Shown: positions 1 through 6,562, counted from the first letter of the stretch. The stretch is DNA of 8,223 bases from Bacteroidota bacterium (GCA_005792205.1 SXSO01000126.1:1-8223), one strand, 5' to 3'. Numbers and translations are program-made. Notes: generated from the letters alone by a model not told the origin.

Positions 1-33
1 ATTGCAAATTTGTGATGATAAAAAAAAGTAAAA

Positions 34-928
34 ATGAAAAAATATACTGTAAAAATAGTTGAACCAAATTTGGTGTTTGATGATTTGGTTAAATATATTT
101 CAATAAATGGAGTGCAACGTTCTATCAGACCTACTTTCAAAACGGACGACTTTGTTCTCTATAATGGCGACATTTTAGAAGTAATGATTAGTTTCCCCGA
201 CAATTATGTAGATATGATTTTTGCTGACCCGCCTTATAATTTATCAAATGGCGGAGTTACTTGCCACGCTGGCAGAATGGTGAGCGTGAATAAAGGCAAA
301 TGGGATAAGAGCAAAGGATTTGAGGAGGACTTAAAGTTTCACGAAATCTGGATTTCGGAATGCAAAAGGGTATTAAAACCCGAAGGAACTATATGGATTA
401 GCGGAACACATCACAGCATTTATCAGTGTGGTTTCATTTTGCAAAAATTAAATTTTCATATTCTCAATGACATTGACTGGTTCAAACCCAATGCAGCACC
501 GAATTTGGCTTGCACTACTTTTGCACACAGTCATGAAACATTACTTTGGGCAAGAAAAGACAAAAAAGCACGGAACATTTTCAATTGGAGCAATGAAGAA
601 CGGAAAATTTCCAGAGGATAAAATGAAAGCTGTTGACAAACAAATGCGTTCCGTTTGGTCAATACCTACACCACCAGCCAACGAAAAAGAATTTGGAAAA
701 CACCCTACTCAAAAACCACTTGCACTTCTAAAAAGAGTTGTTCTCGCTTCTACAAAAGAGAATGATATTATTCTTGACCCTTTCAATGGTGGAGGGACAA
801 CGGGAATTGCAACAAAAATTATTGGGAAGAGAAAATATATTGGGATTGATGTCAGCGAGGATTATATTAATCTTTCCATCAAGCGATACAACAAAATTAA
901 TCAAGAGTATACCATATTGAATAATTAA
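34..928 (+). pseudogene. Frameshifted N6-adenine DNA methyltransferase (beta class, type II RM)
   Basis: The enzyme would transfer a methyl group from S-adenosylmethionine to adenine in a specific DNA site, protecting it from a partner nuclease. The first part (34 to about 588, ~185 codons) carries catalytic motif IV, DPPYNL, at residues 65-70, which points to N6-adenine. The second part, in the next frame from about 590 to 928 (112 codons), carries the KHPTQKP segment and the AdoMet-binding motif I, DPFNGGGTT. Motif IV before motif I is the beta-class order. Frame 1 matches the family through FNW at 580-588, then runs into TAA at 619-621; family-like sequence resumes as AMKNGKFPED one frame later. 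One inserted base, or two lost, near 586-592 explains this. The rejoined product would be ~297 residues, normal for the family. No long homopolymer sits at the break. The target sequence cannot be read from the protein. ATG at 34 is the first good start; only 33 bases lie upstream. Confidence 0.
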
Positions 929-930
929 TT

Positions 931-1116
931 ATGAACAACGATTCTTGGAAAGCAATTTTTGACAAATACAAAATTAACAAGCATAATTTCAGTAAAGAGC
1001 CGTTTCTCATTTCTGCTGAACAAATAAAACAGGAATATAAACTTAGTTATTTTCTAAAACAAAAAAAATGTGAAATGTTATCAAAATCTTTTAGTAAAAC
1101 TCAATGGATGAACTAA
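931..1116 (+). pseudogene. N-terminal remnant of a type II restriction endonuclease
   Basis: This 61-codon frame starts 2 bases after the methyltransferase stop. Its first ~33 residues (MNNDSWKAIFDKYKI at the start, then FLISAEQIK) resemble the N-terminus of restriction endonucleases that lie next to this kind of methyltransferase; this is recognition from memory, not a search. Such enzymes normally run to several hundred residues. Here the similarity stops around 1030, and the remaining ~28 residues (from QEYKLSYF) are Lys/Ser-rich and look like an accidental read-through of AT-rich sequence before the next gene. No catalytic PD-(D/E)XK motif is present, so the fragment cannot be an active nuclease. 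The frame ends inside the start of the NifU-like gene (13-base overlap). It is most likely the left edge of a deletion that removed the rest of the endonuclease. A small intact gene of unrelated function is possible but less likely. Confidence 0.
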
Positions 1117-1340
1117 GTCAAAAAATAAAAAGTGCTTTACAAATTTCAAGACCATATCTTCAAAAAGATGGTGGAGATGTTGAGTATATAGATTTTGAAA
1201 ACACAACAGGAGTTTTAAAAATAAAATTTCTTGGAACTTGTGCAATTTGTCCAATAAGCAGAATGACTTTAAGAGCAGCTGTTGAAAGAATTGTAATGTC
1301 AAAAGTAAGTGCTGTAAAACGTATTGAACAGATAATTTAA
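1104..1340 (+). CDS. NifU C-terminal-domain Fe-S cluster scaffold/carrier protein
   Basis: This 78-residue cytoplasmic protein consists of the NifU C-terminal domain alone, the family that assembles or hands on [4Fe-4S] clusters to apoproteins. The signature is clear: DGGDVEY at residues 22-28 and the cluster-binding CxxC as C46-A-I-C49 followed by Pro and Ser, then a helix (SRMTLRAAVERIV). The length is right for the stand-alone form, and no IscU-like or ferredoxin-like domain is attached. ATG at 1104 gives the expected N-terminus; the frame has a stop just upstream (1095-1097), so no longer start exists. There is no convincing Shine-Dalgarno sequence. It overlaps the end of the endonuclease remnant by 13 bases, so its natural upstream neighbour or promoter may have been displaced by the RM island. 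The transporter gene starts 3 bases downstream, suggesting co-transcription, although the functions are not obviously linked. Which proteins it serves cannot be told from the sequence. Confidence 0.
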   Translation: MDELSQKIKSALQISRPYLQKDGGDVEYIDFENTTGVLKIKFLGTCAICPISRMTLRAAVERIVMSKVSAVKRIEQII

Positions 1341-1343
1341 AAA

Positions 1344-2603
1344 ATGAAACTTCATAAAAAAATATTTTTAGGTTTAATAGTTGGAACTTCACTTGGACTT
1401 TTTTGTAATTTGATTTTTCCCGAAAATAAAAATATAGTTTGGATTGCAAGTAATATAGCAAATCCGTTGGGGCAAATTTTTTTACGAATTGTTTTTATGG
1501 CTGTGATTCCGCTTGTGATTTCTGCACTTGTAATTGGAGTTGCAGAAATTGGAGATGTAAAAAAAATTGGAAAGATTGGTGTGAAAACTCTTTTATTCAC
1601 ACTTTTATTTTCATCAATTGCAGTTTTTATTGGAGTTGGAATTGTAAATTATTTTAAACCAGGAATTGGATTAGAAGAAGGAACAAAAATCAAAATGATG
1701 GAAATGCTTCAAAGTAGTGGAGCAAAATTAAATCTTGAAAGAGCAAATCAGTCAAAACCATTTGTCCAAATTGTATTGGATTTGATTCCAAAAAATCCCA
1801 TTGCTGAAATGTTAAATGCATTTGATGGAGGACTTATTGCACTTATGGTGTTTTCCATTTTTATTGGCATTGCGATGTCATCAGTTGGAGAAGAAAAAAG
1901 CGAAGCATTGAAAAAGTTTTTTGATTCACTTTTTTCTGTAATGTTAAAAATTATTGAATTTGCAATGAAACTTGCTCCACTTGGAGTTTTGGGATTGATG
2001 TTTTCTGTTACATCTACAATTGGGTTTGATGCAATTAAACTGCTTGGAAAATATGTTATTATTGTATTGATTGCTTTGTCAATTCACCAATTTGTAACTT
2101 ATGCAATTGCAGTAAAAATTTTTGCAAAAAAAAGTCCACTAACTTTTTTTAGAGATATAAAAGAAGTAATGATAACAGCATTTTCAACGAGTTCAAGCAA
2201 TATCACTCTTCCTCTTGCAATGCAAGTTGCTGAAAATAATTTAAAACTTCCACGAAAAATTTCCAATTTTGTTTTGACAATTGGAGCAACTGCAAATCAA
2301 AATGGAACTGCTCTTTATGAAGGAATTACGGTTTTGTTTCTTGCTCAATTTTTTGGAGTTGAGTTGAATTTAACTCAACAAATTACAGTTGTTGTGATGT
2401 CAATACTTGCAGGAGTTGGAACTGCAGGAGTTCCAGGAGGTTCTCTTCCATTGATTGTAATTGTGTTGCAATCAATTGGAGTTCCGGGAGAAGGAATTGG
2501 AATTATTTTAGGAGTTGATAGAATTTTAGATATGAGTAGAACTGTTTTAAATGTTACAGGAGATTTGACGATTGCAACTTGTGTTGCAAAAGATGAAATA
2601 TAG
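1344..2603 (+). CDS. Dicarboxylate/amino acid:cation symporter (SLC1/DAACS family)
   Basis: This 419-residue inner-membrane secondary transporter has the length and features of the GltPh/GltP family, which imports glutamate, aspartate or C4-dicarboxylates with Na+ or H+. In order it shows repeated hydrophobic segments, the serine-rich HP1 loop STSSSNITLP (281-290), the TM7 motif as NQNGT (318-322), the HP2 loop GVGTAGVPGG (357-366), and the TM8 substrate site with D392, D396, R399, N403 and D407. These last five match the spacing of the GltPh residues D390, D394, R397, N401 and D405. The Arg equivalent to R397 recognises an acidic side chain, so Glu/Asp or a dicarboxylate is the likely substrate; this is inference. 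The odd point is NQNGT in place of the usual NMDGT, which changes two sodium-site positions. The gene follows the NifU-like gene by 3 bases and ends right where the thiamine promoter begins; no terminator is visible between. Confidence 0.
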   Translation: MKLHKKIFLGLIVGTSLGLFCNLIFPENKNIVWIASNIANPLGQIFLRIVFMAVIPLVISALVIGVAEIGDVKKIGKIGVKTLLFTLLFSSIAVFIGVGIVNYFKPGIGLEEGTKIKMMEMLQSSGAKLNLERANQSKPFVQIVLDLIPKNPIAEMLNAFDGGLIALMVFSIFIGIAMSSVGEEKSEALKKFFDSLFSVMLKIIEFAMKLAPLGVLGLMFSVTSTIGFDAIKLLGKYVIIVLIALSIHQFVTYAIAVKIFAKKSPLTFFRDIKEVMITAFSTSSSNITLPLAMQVAENNLKLPRKISNFVLTIGATANQNGTALYEGITVLFLAQFFGVELNLTQQITVVVMSILAGVGTAGVPGGSLPLIVIVLQSIGVPGEGIGIILGVDRILDMSRTVLNVTGDLTIATCVAKDEI

Positions 2604-2634
2604 TTTTTACATTTAGAAAACTTTTATATATTTG
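2604..2634 (+). promoter_or_regulatory. Putative Bacteroidota-type promoter of the thiamine operon
   Basis: TATATTTG at 2627-2634 fits the Bacteroidota -7 consensus TAnnTTTG and lies immediately before the riboswitch. No TTG is present at -33, but a run of five T (2604-2608) begins 23 bases before the -7 element. The same arrangement occurs at 6563-6593. The placement right after the transporter stop and right before the aptamer supports it; the start site would be near 2641, or slightly earlier so as to include all of P1. Confidence 0.
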
Positions 2635-2635
2635 G

Positions 2636-2720
2636 CTCGCCGTTAGCGGTGTTTAATAAGTAAACTGAGAAAAACGCTAATAACTTGAACTGGATAATAC
2701 CAGCGGAAGGAAACGGTTAG
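2636..2720 (+). promoter_or_regulatory. TPP riboswitch aptamer (THI element)
   Basis: This RNA binds thiamine pyrophosphate and switches the operon. P1 pairs 2636-2644 with 2712-2720 (nine positions, one C/T mismatch at 2638/2718 and one G-U). P2 pairs AGCG 2645-2648 with CGCT 2675-2678. P3 pairs GTTTA 2651-2655 with TAAAC 2661-2665 and is short. The invariant CTGAGA is at 2665-2670. The P4/P5 half contains GAACTGGATAATACCAGCG (2687-2705) followed by GAAGGAAA, very close to the THI-box consensus, with CTGG/CCAG forming P5. The genes behind it are all explained by thiamine salvage, which agrees with the assignment. Confidence 0.
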
Positions 2721-2730
2721 TTGATTGTTT

Positions 2731-2768
2731 ATGCCGTTTCACACTTTGAAACGGCATTTTTAATTTTT
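2731..2768 (+). terminator. Rho-independent terminator of the TPP riboswitch expression platform
   Basis: A perfect 11-bp stem pairs 2731-2741 with 2747-2757 around a 5-base loop (2742-2746), followed by TTTT, a TAA break and more T to 2768. It sits 10 bases after the aptamer and 22 bases before the receptor start codon. Its 5' arm (GCCGTTT, 2733-2739) can instead pair with AAACGGT (2711-2717), the 3' strand of P1, so an antiterminator is available when TPP is absent. TPP-bound P1 would release the arm and stop transcription. Confidence 0.
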
Positions 2769-2789
2769 AACAACAAAACTAATAATGAT

Positions 2790-4994
2790 ATGCGAATTGT
2801 GATTTTAAATTTTTGTTTTTTTATATTTCTTTTTTCCAAAACGTTTTCCCAAATTGAAAAAACAAACGATACAACTTTTCAAATGAGAGAAGTTGTGATT
2901 ACATCTACAAAAGCAGTGGAGAGAAAAACTCCGGCAACTTTTTCTAATATTGAAAAAAAGGATTTACAAAAAATGTATTCTATTCAAGATATTCCTGAAA
3001 TTTTATCTTCTCTTCCTTCAATAACAACTTATTCAGAAGGAGGAAATGGAATTGGTTACAACTATATTTCGCTTCGTGGTTTTGACCAAAGAAGAATTTC
3101 AGTTATGATAAATGGTGTTCCACAAAATGATCCTGAAGATCACAATGTATATTGGATTGATTTTCCAGATTTACTTTCATCTACTGAATTTATTCAAGTT
3201 CAAAGAGGTGCTGGAAGTTCATTTTATGGACCTCCGGCAATTGGTGGTTCTGTAAATTTAATTGCAAATCCATTTACTACAAATCCAGAAATAAAAACTG
3301 AAACTATGTTTGGTTTTCAAAAATTTTGGAACCAAACTAAACTTAACACGAAAAAATTTTCATTTTCGATAAATTCTGGTTTAGTTCAAAACAAATATCA
3401 GTTTTTTGGAAAACTTGGAAAAATAACAAGCAATGGTTACAGAGAAAATTCTTGGGTAAATTTGAATTCATTTTTTCTTGGAGCAGTTCGTTATGAAGAA
3501 AATTTTTCAACTCGTGTTCATATTTTTGGAGGACCAATTGAAGATGGACTTTCCTATTATGGTTTGCCAAAACAATACAACAGTGATTTAAATTTGCGTC
3601 GTACAAATTTTCAACGAAAGCAAGAGATAGAAAATTTTTCACAACCACATTTTGAAATTTTAAATGATTGGAAGTTTAACGATAATATTTCTTTTTACAA
3701 CACAATGTTTTATTATACAGGAGATGGTTTTTTTGATTATGACGGAAGTTGGACTGATACTTCAATGTTAAGAATTGGTGTGAATTATGGAATTCCAACG
3801 GAAGAAAACCCAACAAATACACTTATTCGTGCATTTGTTGGAAATAAACAATTTGGAATTCTTCCACGAGTTGAATTTACAAGTGAAAATTTAAAATTAA
3901 AATCAATTTTTGGAATTGAATTTAGAAAACACAGATCAATTCATTGGGGAAAAATTCAATATGCAGAAAATCTTCCACAAAATTTTGATATAGATTATCA
4001 TTTTTATGAATACAATGGAAGCAAAAATATTTTTTCAATTTATTCTCACAATGTTTTTGAACTTGATGATAAAACAAGTTTGATGGGAGATTTACAAATT
4101 GTAAGAAACGAATATGAAATTTCAAATGAAAAATTTTTGAACAACAATTTTACAATTTCATATTTGTTTTTCAATCCAAAATTTGGAGTGAATTATAATT
4201 TGGATGAAAATTCAAATTTATATTTTTCAACTACATTTACAAGTCGTGAACCGCGTCTACAAAATTTATATTCAGCAAGTGAATCGTTTTATGGAGAAAA
4301 GCCAAATTTTTATTTTGATACACTCAAACAAAAATATGATTTTAAAAAACCAAACGCAAAAGAAGAAAAACTTTTTGATTTTGAATGGGGATATAATTTC
4401 AAAGATGAAAAAAAACAAATTGGGGTAAATTTTTATTTGATGGAATTTTTTGATGAACTTGTAAAAAAAGGTAAGTTGGATATTTTTGGACAACCTGTTA
4501 CAGGAAATGCAAAAAAATCTCGTCATTTTGGAATTGAAGTTCAAGGAAAAGTAAATATAATTGAACATATTGATTTTATTGGTAATTTTTCATCTTCAAA
4601 AAATATATTTATTGACCATAAAATTTACAACAAGGAAAGTGATGTAGTTCAAGAAATTATTTTGGATAAAAATCCAATTGCAGGATTTCCAAATTTACTT
4701 GGAAATCTTAAAGTTTCATATTCTGATGAAAATATAAATGTTTCACTTGCTTCAAAATATGTTGGAAGCTTTTATACGGATAATTTCAAAAATGAGGAAA
4801 ACAAAAATGATGCATTTAATGTTTTTGATTTAGAATTGTTATATTTCGTACCAAAAATTTTGAATTCTAATTTTCTCATTCGTTTAGATATTAAAAATTT
4901 ATTTAACAAACTTTACACATCTTATGGTGAAGAAGATAAGTTTTTTCCTGCTGCTGAGAGAAACTATTTAATTGGTATTACTTCAACTTTTTAA
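2790..4994 (+). CDS. TonB-dependent outer-membrane receptor, probable thiamine/thiamine-phosphate uptake
   Basis: This is a 734-residue outer-membrane beta-barrel that would use TonB/ExbBD energy to import a ligand into the periplasm. Residues 1-20 form a signal peptide (MR, a Phe/Ile/Leu-rich core, then TFS before Gln21). A TonB-box-like REVVITST lies at 33-40. The plug domain follows (roughly 45-165), including DIPEILSSLPSI, the LRGFDQRRISVMINGVP region and QRGAGSSFYGPPAIGGSVNL. The rest is barrel sequence rich in alternating aromatic residues, ending in NYLIGITSTF with the terminal Phe typical of outer-membrane barrels. There is no N-terminal carboxypeptidase-like domain and no SusD partner, so it resembles vitamin and siderophore receptors rather than glycan systems. 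An earlier in-frame TTG at 2721 would encode the terminator hairpin and bury the signal peptide; ATG 2790 is preferred. The TPP riboswitch and the kinase 3 bases downstream indicate a thiamine ligand. Rodionov and colleagues described such thiamine-regulated receptors in Bacteroidetes; the ligand here is inferred from context. Confidence 0.
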   Translation: MRIVILNFCFFIFLFSKTFSQIEKTNDTTFQMREVVITSTKAVERKTPATFSNIEKKDLQKMYSIQDIPEILSSLPSITTYSEGGNGIGYNYISLRGFDQRRISVMINGVPQNDPEDHNVYWIDFPDLLSSTEFIQVQRGAGSSFYGPPAIGGSVNLIANPFTTNPEIKTETMFGFQKFWNQTKLNTKKFSFSINSGLVQNKYQFFGKLGKITSNGYRENSWVNLNSFFLGAVRYEENFSTRVHIFGGPIEDGLSYYGLPKQYNSDLNLRRTNFQRKQEIENFSQPHFEILNDWKFNDNISFYNTMFYYTGDGFFDYDGSWTDTSMLRIGVNYGIPTEENPTNTLIRAFVGNKQFGILPRVEFTSENLKLKSIFGIEFRKHRSIHWGKIQYAENLPQNFDIDYHFYEYNGSKNIFSIYSHNVFELDDKTSLMGDLQIVRNEYEISNEKFLNNNFTISYLFFNPKFGVNYNLDENSNLYFSTTFTSREPRLQNLYSASESFYGEKPNFYFDTLKQKYDFKKPNAKEEKLFDFEWGYNFKDEKKQIGVNFYLMEFFDELVKKGKLDIFGQPVTGNAKKSRHFGIEVQGKVNIIEHIDFIGNFSSSKNIFIDHKIYNKESDVVQEIILDKNPIAGFPNLLGNLKVSYSDENINVSLASKYVGSFYTDNFKNEENKNDAFNVFDLELLYFVPKILNSNFLIRLDIKNLFNKLYTSYGEEDKFFPAAERNYLIGITSTF

Positions 4995-4997
4995 ATT

Positions 4998-5627
4998 ATG
5001 AAAACAGCAATCATTATTGCAAATGGAGAACCTGTTGAAACATCAGTTGTTTTAAAAAATTTATCATTGGGACAATTTATTGTTTGTGCAGATGGTGGAG
5101 CCAATTTTGCACGAAAAATAAATATAAAACCAAATGTAATTTTAGGTGATTTTGATTCTATAACTGAAGAAACTCAACAATATTTTTCAGATGTTCAGAA
5201 AATACATATGCAAAACCAGGAAACAACTGATTTAGAAAAAGCAATTATTTATTGTATTGAAAAAAAAATTAAGAAAGCAATTTTAATATCTGTTTTTGGA
5301 AATAGAATTGACCATGTAGTTGGAGCGTTAGGATGTATGAAGAAATATTCTCAAGAGATAAATTTAAAAATTGTTGATTCATATAGTGAGATTATAATCA
5401 TAGATAGACATACAAAAATTAGAACATTCAAAGGTGAAAAAATTTCTTTAATTCCTCTTGAAAGATGTGAAGGAGTTACAACTGCAAATCTTAAGTATGA
5501 ATTAAATAATGAGAGTTTGCAAATAGGAGTTCGCGAGGGAATTAGCAATGAATCACTTGGAAATGCTGCACTTATTGATATAAAAAAAGGAGCATTACTT
5601 CTATATCGTTTCAGAAATACAGTATAA
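4998..5627 (+). CDS. Thiamine pyrophosphokinase
   Basis: This 209-residue cytoplasmic enzyme moves pyrophosphate from ATP to thiamine, making thiamine pyrophosphate in one step. The family motifs are all present: CADGGAN (30-36), GDFDS (50-54), ETTDLEKA (75-82), GNRIDH (101-106), and the C-terminal thiamine-binding part with GVTTANLKY (159-167) and GISNES (181-186). The acidic residues of GDFDS and TTD are those that bind Mg2+ and ATP in this family. The length matches the stand-alone bacterial form (often named thiN or tnr3). ATG 4998 comes 3 bases after the receptor stop, without a clear Shine-Dalgarno sequence. With no thiamine biosynthesis gene nearby, its place between a receptor and a carrier marks it as a salvage enzyme that also traps imported thiamine. 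Expression is expected to be repressed by its own product through the upstream riboswitch. The assignment is firm. Confidence 0.
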   Translation: MKTAIIIANGEPVETSVVLKNLSLGQFIVCADGGANFARKINIKPNVILGDFDSITEETQQYFSDVQKIHMQNQETTDLEKAIIYCIEKKIKKAILISVFGNRIDHVVGALGCMKKYSQEINLKIVDSYSEIIIIDRHTKIRTFKGEKISLIPLERCEGVTTANLKYELNNESLQIGVREGISNESLGNAALIDIKKGALLLYRFRNTV

Positions 5628-5630
5628 TTT

Positions 5631-6233
5631 GTGAATCTTGATGAAATTATTTCTATATGGAATAGTATAAATAAAATTGAATTATTTGCAGCAATTTTTG
5701 GAATAATTTCAATTTATTTTGTGATAAAAGAAAAAGTTATTGCATTTCCAATTGGAATTATTTCAGTTGCCATTTATGTTTATATTTTTTTTGATGTGAA
5801 ACTTTATGCAGATATGTTTTTGCAAATCATGTTTATCATTTTTCAATTTTATAGTTGGTATAAGTGGTTATATGGAGGAGAAAATAAAAGCAAAGAAAAA
5901 ATTTCTAAATGTTCTCAAAAAACTAATTTGGTTTTAATTGCATCTACAATTCTTACAACATTTATTTTTAATTTCATTTTGCAAAAATATACTGATGCTT
6001 CAATTCCACTTGTGGATTCTTTGCAAACAAGTATGAGTTTATCTGCTCAATATATGACAGCAAAAAAATACATTGAAAATTGGTTTTGGTGGTGTGTTAT
6101 AAATATAATTTCAATTGGAATGTATGTTTACAAAGAATTGTATTTTACATCAGTTTTATTTTTTGTGTATCTCATTCTTGCTATTTTAGGATATGTAAGT
6201 TGGAAGAAAAAATATGTTGTTCCAAATTTTTAA
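5631..6233 (+). CDS. pnuT: PnuC-family permease, probable thiamine carrier (PnuT)
   Basis: This 200-residue inner-membrane protein has about seven hydrophobic segments, in the PnuC family of vitamin carriers (nicotinamide riboside, riboflavin or thiamine). Family features are FYSWYKW (73-79) and the late stretch from Asp129 through AQYMTAKKYIENWFWW (139-154), where Gln140, Lys145/146, Glu149, Asn150 and Trp151 fall in the conserved PnuC pattern. These carriers work by facilitated diffusion, so uptake is driven by phosphorylating the substrate inside; the pyrophosphokinase encoded 3 bases upstream does that for thiamine. The start is GTG at 5631; the next in-frame ATG lies beyond several membrane segments, so GTG is the only sensible choice. 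It belongs to the TPP-riboswitch operon. Family membership is well supported; the thiamine substrate is inferred from the neighbours and regulation, and riboflavin or nicotinamide riboside remain formal alternatives. Confidence 0.
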   Translation: MNLDEIISIWNSINKIELFAAIFGIISIYFVIKEKVIAFPIGIISVAIYVYIFFDVKLYADMFLQIMFIIFQFYSWYKWLYGGENKSKEKISKCSQKTNLVLIASTILTTFIFNFILQKYTDASIPLVDSLQTSMSLSAQYMTAKKYIENWFWWCVINIISIGMYVYKELYFTSVLFFVYLILAILGYVSWKKKYVVPNF

Positions 6234-6561
6234 AAATTTATTTTCAAAAAAAATGATAAAAAATTATTCTGTAGAAGAAGTTTCACAAGTTCAAAATAAT
6301 ACGAATATAATTTTACTTGATGTTAGAACAATTCAAGAGAGAAATGAATTTCATATTGAAAATTCTCTTCATATTCCTTTGAACGAATTGGAACTTCGCA
6401 TTTTAGAACTTGAAAAACACAAAGAGAAAGAAATAATTTGTTATTGTAGAAGTGGAAGTAGAAGTTTGGTTGCTGCATCAATTTTATCTATGAAAAAATT
6501 TGTTTCTGCAAATATGAAAGGTGGAATTGTTGAATGGTATTCCAAATTTGGAAATAAATAG
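6214..6561 (+). CDS. Single-domain rhodanese-like sulfurtransferase
   Basis: This 115-residue, probably cytoplasmic protein is one rhodanese domain, the fold that carries a persulfide on an active-site cysteine and passes sulfur to cyanide, thioredoxin or other acceptors. LLDVRTIQERNEFHIENSLHIP (from residue 34) is the N-terminal signature, and the active-site loop is C78-R-S-G-S-R83, with CRSGxR fully kept, so it should be active rather than a phosphatase-like or dead version. GGIVEWYSK ends the domain as usual. ATG 6214 gives a 20-base overlap with the permease gene and a short hydrophobic, basic leader (LFQIFKNLFSKK); ATG 6253 would also give a whole domain and cannot be ruled out. The overlap makes it the last gene of the thiamine operon. 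Rhodanese domains do deliver sulfur in thiazole synthesis, but no other thiazole gene is here, so a thiamine link is only suggested by position. Confidence 0.
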   Translation: MLFQIFKNLFSKKMIKNYSVEEVSQVQNNTNIILLDVRTIQERNEFHIENSLHIPLNELELRILELEKHKEKEIICYCRSGSRSLVAASILSMKKFVSANMKGGIVEWYSKFGNK

Positions 6562-6562
6562 A

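Noticed and set aside
1..33. Possible end of an upstream gene (stop codons at 13-21)
   Set aside because: Too short to recognise any protein, so it cannot be supported.
562..567. A6 run as a phase-variable tract in the methyltransferase
   Set aside because: It is short, and frame 1 still matches the family after it, so the shift lies downstream near 586-592.
738..920. A 60-codon plus-strand frame inside the methyltransferase 3' half
   Set aside because: The overlapping frame encodes the conserved KHPTQKP and DPFNGGGTT motifs; this one is an out-of-frame shadow.
34..1116. The methyltransferase and small ORF as a new defence system
   Set aside because: Both parts are explained by a decayed type II restriction-modification pair; nothing else defence-related is nearby.
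1081..1461. A 126-codon open frame on the minus strand across the NifU-like gene and the transporter start
   Set aside because: It is a Leu/Phe/Gln-rich mirror of two clearly coding genes, with no recognisable domain. Long minus-strand frames are common in AT-rich coding DNA.
2721..2789. Upstream in-frame TTG start that would lengthen the TonB receptor by 23 residues
   Set aside because: This stretch is the riboswitch terminator, and the extension would bury a clear signal peptide; ATG 2790 is the natural start.
4272..4568. A 98-codon minus-strand frame rich in Phe and Ile inside the receptor gene
   Set aside because: It is the complement of A-rich receptor codons. It looks membrane-like only because of base composition and has no context of its own.
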